DNA of 64,000 nt from Elysia crispata (lineage: Eukaryota; Mollusca; Gastropoda; Plakobranchidae), in assembly GCA_033675545.1 (NCBI GenBank), contig JAWDGP010006562.1:541501-605500 (forward strand), read 5' to 3'. Shown here in pieces: positions 59,523 to 64,000 of the stretch. Numbering within the stretch: the stretch's first letter is position 1; each line of letters starts with the position of its first letter. The position numbers and the translations under genes are program-made. Below the pieces are notes generated by a model that did not search any database, had not been told where the DNA came from, and saw only the letters and a list, made by a program, of their open reading frames with translations.

Positions 59523-60039
59523 GTTACGGCTGTAAGATCTAATTAACTTGCCTCTAAGAATCTTTCTGAAGTTAATAGTACATTTTACATGCTATTGCCT
59601 TCGTCTGCAAATTTTGAGACACAGAAAATGTTGAGTGTCCACAATGTCCAATTCATTTTCATTTGACTATGAGGGGGAAGGGTGTGTGTGCTCATACATG
59701 ATAACTCTAAAATGTTTCCATGTATGAACTTGAAATTCCACACTAATATTCTCAAACCAGATGTTTTCACTCAGCTACAATATTTCTGTGACGTCATTTG
59801 TGCTCACAATTCAGTAACATAGCACAATTTGTGATACTACTCAGTATGTGAGGAAAAAAAATGGCAACATCAGGCAGCACTCTATAATAGAATGCCTCAC
59901 AGTTGAAGGTTTCTTTGTTGCAAACATCCATGACAGAAAGAATTCTCTTTATTGAAATATATGTATTTCTGATGGTTCTGTTCAAACATGGATTTAGAAG
60001 AGAGGATCATAACCTTCCATGTAGACCACTTTATGGATC

Positions 60040-60843
60040 CAACCTAGCCTGTCAAATGGTCAAGAAGTAGTAGACTGTATGATAAAAGCCAATCAAAGGG
60101 TAAATCAGAAGGAAATAACATGCTTTGGGAAGGCTGAAAAGTGGTGCACATCATGATATCACTCCTGTGATACTACAATATCTCTGCACCATGGATCAGA
60201 AGACATTTAATTTCATAAAGAAAGGAAATGTGTTGAAAGGGTATGATAATGAAAGAGGACTTTTCAGCATGAGATTGTGATTGGACAGGAACCATGAGTC
60301 CATTATTGCAAGCCTCAAAAGATAGTGCAGTCAGTTGAACATAGCCACAAAACCTCTCCTAGTCCAAGGAAGTTCAAAGTTATAGTCTAAGGTCCTGTTA
60401 ACCATTTTTTGAGACATGGAAGGTGAAGTTCGCATGGAATTTCTTAATGAAGAGCAAAAGACGAACTCTGAATTATATGTTTCAACTCTATGAGCTCTCA
60501 AAGCTATACTGAGACAAGATTGGTTTGGCAGACTCAATACTGCAGAATGACAAAGCAGGCCCACATACTAGTCACCAAACTCAAGTGTTATCAACGAACT
60601 GGTGCAATGGAAACTTCCAGCCTTACTGCACATTGCATACTGTCCAGATCTTGCAACATCTATTTCTTTTTCCTCCAGCTCAAGAAGTACCTTAAAGGAA
60701 ATCATAACAAAAGTGATAAAGAAGTGGTGGCATCTAATCTCCAAAGGTATTGGGAAAAAATCATCAGAATTCTTCACAGACTGTGTGTGCTAACTGCTTC
60801 AACATTCTGTGTAGATTCCAATAGTGGCTATCCTAAATATTAA
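60040..60843 (+). pseudogene. Decayed mariner transposase remnant
   Basis: Scattered-frame matches to the mariner transposase follow its order: a helix-turn-helix-like IKANQRVNQKEI near 60090, SPRKFKV-like residues near 60365, ILQNDKAGPHTSHQTQ near 60537-60584 (the HDNAxPH box), YCPDLATS near 60640 (the SPDLAPSD box), then LKKYLKGNHNKSDKEVVA to about 60745 and CVDSN near 60823. Many stops and shifts; not functional. It is much older than, and clearly different from, the intact element at 8782. Confidence 0.72.
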
Positions 60844-62068
60844 AAAGTGAGATTATAGCTGACATTTCAAACTTCTTTTAGTGCTTAATTTATGTATGTG
60901 CTATGAAAAACAGAAAAGTTCTGCCCTAATGGAACTTTTTTGGCCTGTATAGGACTGACTCTCACTTTAATTGGGACAGCATGTATGAAATAAATGGCGC
61001 CAGAGTTGAAACACTGGATTTTTTTCTCATATATATTTGCACAAAGTTGTTATGCTATATGTATTAGCTATTTCTGGATACTTTAAAGTCTGAAAAATTC
61101 TTGCTTGTGTGGTAAGAGTGTTCTTTGAAAGTAAAAAAAAAAACGCCCTTAACTTTGAGATACGACAATTCATCAAACCCTAAGTTCCTGTGTTGTAAAT
61201 TCACTGCACATTGTTTTTTTAATATCCTGCAGCTTTAATGCTTTGTCCATTTTAGGGTGATGCTGCATAAGATTACAATACACTGACACAATTGCCTACA
61301 TACTTGTGCCAAGGATCAGAACTTCTGCCACTCAAAAGAAGTTTATCTTGTTTAAAAGTCAGAATTCTGAAATGTGAAATACTACACAATTTTTTTCGAG
61401 CTTCGAATGTTCTAAAGTCTCGGTGAGACCATGGAATTCATTGTAAGCTGCACAGAAGCAAGGAATTCTGATCAGATGACAACGGAAAGATTGCAGCAAA
61501 TATCACACCACGGGATTAATGTCACAAATTTTCTTTATCTAATCACTTACACATCATAAAATCATTAATGTAGCTCTTGTATTTACTGTTTGATTGATTG
61601 AGAAGTTTTACAGGCACAGTCTGCCATGAGCTGTGATATCAGGGTTAGCAGTAGTATTTGCTGTAAGAGCTGCTAAATGCTTGGATCAGTGGAGACAAAT
61701 GGCTGCATATACAATGGATTTCTATGATTTTCCTTGAAGAACTTAAATTACACTGATAACTTTTACAGCATTAAAACTGATTAGAAAATCTTGTACATTA
61801 ATAAACGTTATTTTTTTTTACATATTTTGTCACATACTGTTTTCGATGTCAAGTTTATGCCCAACAGCACAATTGAGCTTTAGTGTTTACATAACCAAAC
61901 TCCTAAAGTCTTCAACTTTGCACCTTTCTTTATTTTGATGCAACTGAACGTAAATTATTTCAGCTGTCTCATCTTGAGAACTGCTCATAATATGATGCTT
62001 ATATTATGGAACCCATGATATTTTTGATACATATCTATTATTTTATTTTATGTTATTCTGCATTATAG

Positions 62069-62181
62069 TGGCAAAACGAAGAGCTTTGTTTGATGACAAA
62101 CCTGTAGAGATTCAGGAGCTGACCTACATTATCAAGCAGGACATAAATAGTCTCAATGAACAGATTGCACAACTACAACAG
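62069..62181 (+). CDS. STX5: STX5 coding exon 4, last in window
   Basis: 113 bp, residues 126-163. Acceptor cattatag at 62068, donor GTATAT at 62182. Encodes AKRRALFDDKPVEIQELTYI then IKQDINSLNEQIAQLQQ, the second Habc helix with the syntaxin-5 signature ELTYIIKQDINSLN. Ends in phase 0. No later exon was recognised up to 64000. Confidence 0.97.
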
Positions 62182-64000
62182 GTATATGTTTTTAGACTCT
62201 TGATCTTGACAAAGTTTGACTTAGCACCATTTTGCCTGTGTTATACTTTAATCTTGTACTATTGTCTCTCTCACTACTCCGGACCCCTATCGACCTAAGA
62301 CCCTCTACCCTTCTATATTTTTCCTGTTCTTTAACACTATTTCAAGCGTTGTCTATTATTTTCACATATTTGCAGAGCTGCTAAACTTTTCTGATTTTGC
62401 TACTTTCCGAGGTGGCCATTTACAACTTTATTCTAAAAAACGACTTGCCTAGGTGATATAGAAATGCTGGGTTAGATGATCCATATTTTTTTGCCTAGCC
62501 CCATTTCTGAGAGATGTGAGCTTAGGCTGAGCAAGATCTAGATCTTTTAGTGGATTGTGTAAAGAATGGAGTTTCATACTTCATGTTCATACAGAAATGA
62601 AGATGAGGCAACTTTCCCACACAATTTTTAAGATTGTTTACCTAGAAATGCAAGTTGAACTTAGAAGGCAAGGAAGGTATAAAGTATTAGACAGTGTTTG
62701 GCCAAATTTTCAGTTTACATTAATTTCCACAGTCCTGATAGATGTATTAAATGCTTAGAGAAGATAGAATTGAAGAAAAAAAAGTGAAAATTGCAAATAA
62801 GAAATCCAAGATAGCCGTCGAAAGGGTTAAAATAAGGCAAACTTTCATGCAGCATAGCTTGAAAATGAATGGTGATAAAAGGATAATATTTATCACATTT
62901 GTTTTTCAAAATGTGCTCTTGAGGATATACCTGTTAGTTTTTATATTTATAACATAAGTAAAAAATTTAAAAAATTTGAAAAAAAAAAATATGTATAAAA
63001 AGTGCGATTTTCTGACCTCAAGGAAATACTTTAAATTTATGAAATAATACAATTTTCAGAGAAAACTCATGAAGAGCAAGTATAAGCTCTAGATATTTAT
63101 CTTGACAACAAGTGTGCAAACTTCAGCTCTTATTGGATTAGTAGTTTTTACAATGGAATGTTTGAAAATGATTGGAGGGAAAAAAATGCGTTTTGAGAAA
63201 ACGACAAAAAACTGAAAAAATTACACTAGCCTAGCATTCTCAGGACTTTCATGGGCTCCTGGATCATAATCCTTGTTAATTTGGGGCAGACCATCCAGAC
63301 TCGCCCAAAACTTATTCTAGATCTAATCTGAGCTCTTTTGCAGAAGCGCATACTGTGGCAGGTGCATTCATAAGTCTAGATTTATTACTATCAACATTAG
63401 GTGCCACATGTTGTTCAGTACCAGAGGAACATGATTGGTTGTTTGCAGCATTAAATCTAGGTGTTTTGTGACTCTTATTGTATTGATTTCCTTGATTTCC
63501 TTCGAATATTCTTGAAATTACCCATGTTGTAGATCTAGATCTAAAACTTAAGTTTGGATGAGCTCAGCTGATTTTACAAACTGGTGTTGTTTGAAATTTT
63601 TACAAAGTTACTGCATACAGACCTTCAATATGTTGCAGCAGCAGCATTTTCAACTATATTTCTTTTCCTGTGTTTGGGAAGTCCTTGTGCTAATTGTATG
63701 GTGCTCTGGTATTACTTGTTTTACCTTTTATACTCTATAGGTCCTTGGGTAATATTTGTTTATACTTGTTGCTATACAGATTTGGTGCCAGATTTTAAGT
63801 ACTTGAAGGTCAAATATTGATAAAGAAATGACTGATATTAAGCAGAAATGGACGAGGATTCATAAAATATAAAAAAGTATGATACCCTTTATTTGCCAAA
63901 TTTCACTATTATAATACTCTGTACCTGCTTTAACATTTGAAGTTGCAATTTGGCATCATGCCCTGCTTTTTTAACACAAAATCTATCTAGCTCTAATCTT
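62182..64000 (+). other. STX5 intron 4, incomplete
   Basis: No stretch resembling the next syntaxin-5 segment (third Habc helix or SNARE motif) was found to the end of the window. The sequence is AT-rich with TAGATC tracts near 62537 and 63533. No mobile element was recognised. Confidence 0.65.

Larger units (their letters stand above)
57990..62068 (+). other. STX5 intron 3
   Basis: A 4.1-kb intron with a (GT)n tract at 58973-58992, the 6-bp-TSD TIR element at 59166-59522 and a decayed mariner transposase at about 60040-60843. The rest is AT-rich with T- and A-runs and no other recognised gene. Confidence 0.75.
45090..62181 (+). other. STX5: Syntaxin-5 gene (STX5), 5' part, four coding exons
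   Basis: Syntaxin-5 is the Qa-SNARE of ER-to-Golgi and intra-Golgi membrane fusion. Seen here: plus-strand exons 45090-45338, 49607-49677, 57934-57989 and 62069-62181, with GT-AG junctions and consistent phases, giving 163 residues. Diagnostic segments are MTCRDRSNEFLSVVKSLQSR, RSEFTQIAKRIGKDLANTFA then KLEKLTILAKRRALFDDK, and PVEIQELTYIIKQDINSLNE. Together these are the N-terminal peptide and the first Habc helices of syntaxin-5 rather than of other syntaxins. The remaining Habc helix, the SNARE motif and the C-terminal anchor must lie right of the window. The region before the N-peptide is poorly conserved and rich in Ser, Gln and Arg. Confidence 0.95.

Overview
The window is AT-rich animal nuclear DNA with long introns, GT-AG splice sites, many microsatellites and a heavy load of DNA transposons and retroelement remnants. 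No prokaryotic, organellar or viral gene organisation is visible. The very frequent TAGATC/GATCTA tracts, the RTE-type LINE remnants and the mariner, piggyBac-like and other small TIR elements would fit a gastropod or other lophotrochozoan mollusc; that assignment is inference.

Two conserved genes are present, both incomplete, arranged head to head. On the minus strand are the first nine coding exons of cobalamin-dependent methionine synthase (MTR), from a start codon at 33468 to an exon ending at 4519. They encode about 331 residues, i.e. the homocysteine-binding domain with its three zinc-ligand cysteines; the rest of the gene lies beyond the left edge. On the plus strand are the first four coding exons of syntaxin-5 (STX5), from 45090 to 62181. 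They encode 163 residues: an arginine-rich N-terminus, a second in-frame Met that could start a short form, the syntaxin-5 N-peptide region and the start of the Habc bundle. The SNARE motif and membrane anchor lie beyond the right edge. All exon phases join correctly in both genes.

Layout: 1-2880 is a decayed Ty3/gypsy-type pol (RT, RNase H, integrase) interrupted by a 420-bp TIR element. 3900-4110 is a long palindrome. 4519-12700 holds MTR exons 9 to 4, with an RTE-type LINE remnant in intron 8 and a structurally complete mariner (8782-10164, 373-aa transposase) in intron 5. 12830-21540 is MTR intron 3, with a large trinucleotide satellite, a duplicated piece of exon 4 and several tandem repeats. 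21542-33468 holds MTR exons 3 to 1 with TTAA-flanked piggyBac-like elements in intron 1. 33470-45025 is the intergenic interval, with a putative MTR promoter, a pogo/mariner-like MITE, a 974-bp tandem duplication and a second RTE remnant. 45026-64000 is STX5, whose introns carry more TIR elements, a family of ~200-bp hairpin-forming repeats and a decayed second mariner.

The two genes have unrelated housekeeping roles (one-carbon metabolism and ER-Golgi membrane fusion). I found no clear new multi-gene system. The most notable observations are the intact-looking mariner, a TIR family with 6-bp target duplications (one copy sits in the gypsy integrase), piggyBac-like TTAA elements with a conserved internal palindrome, and a conserved-looking dual-start layout in STX5.
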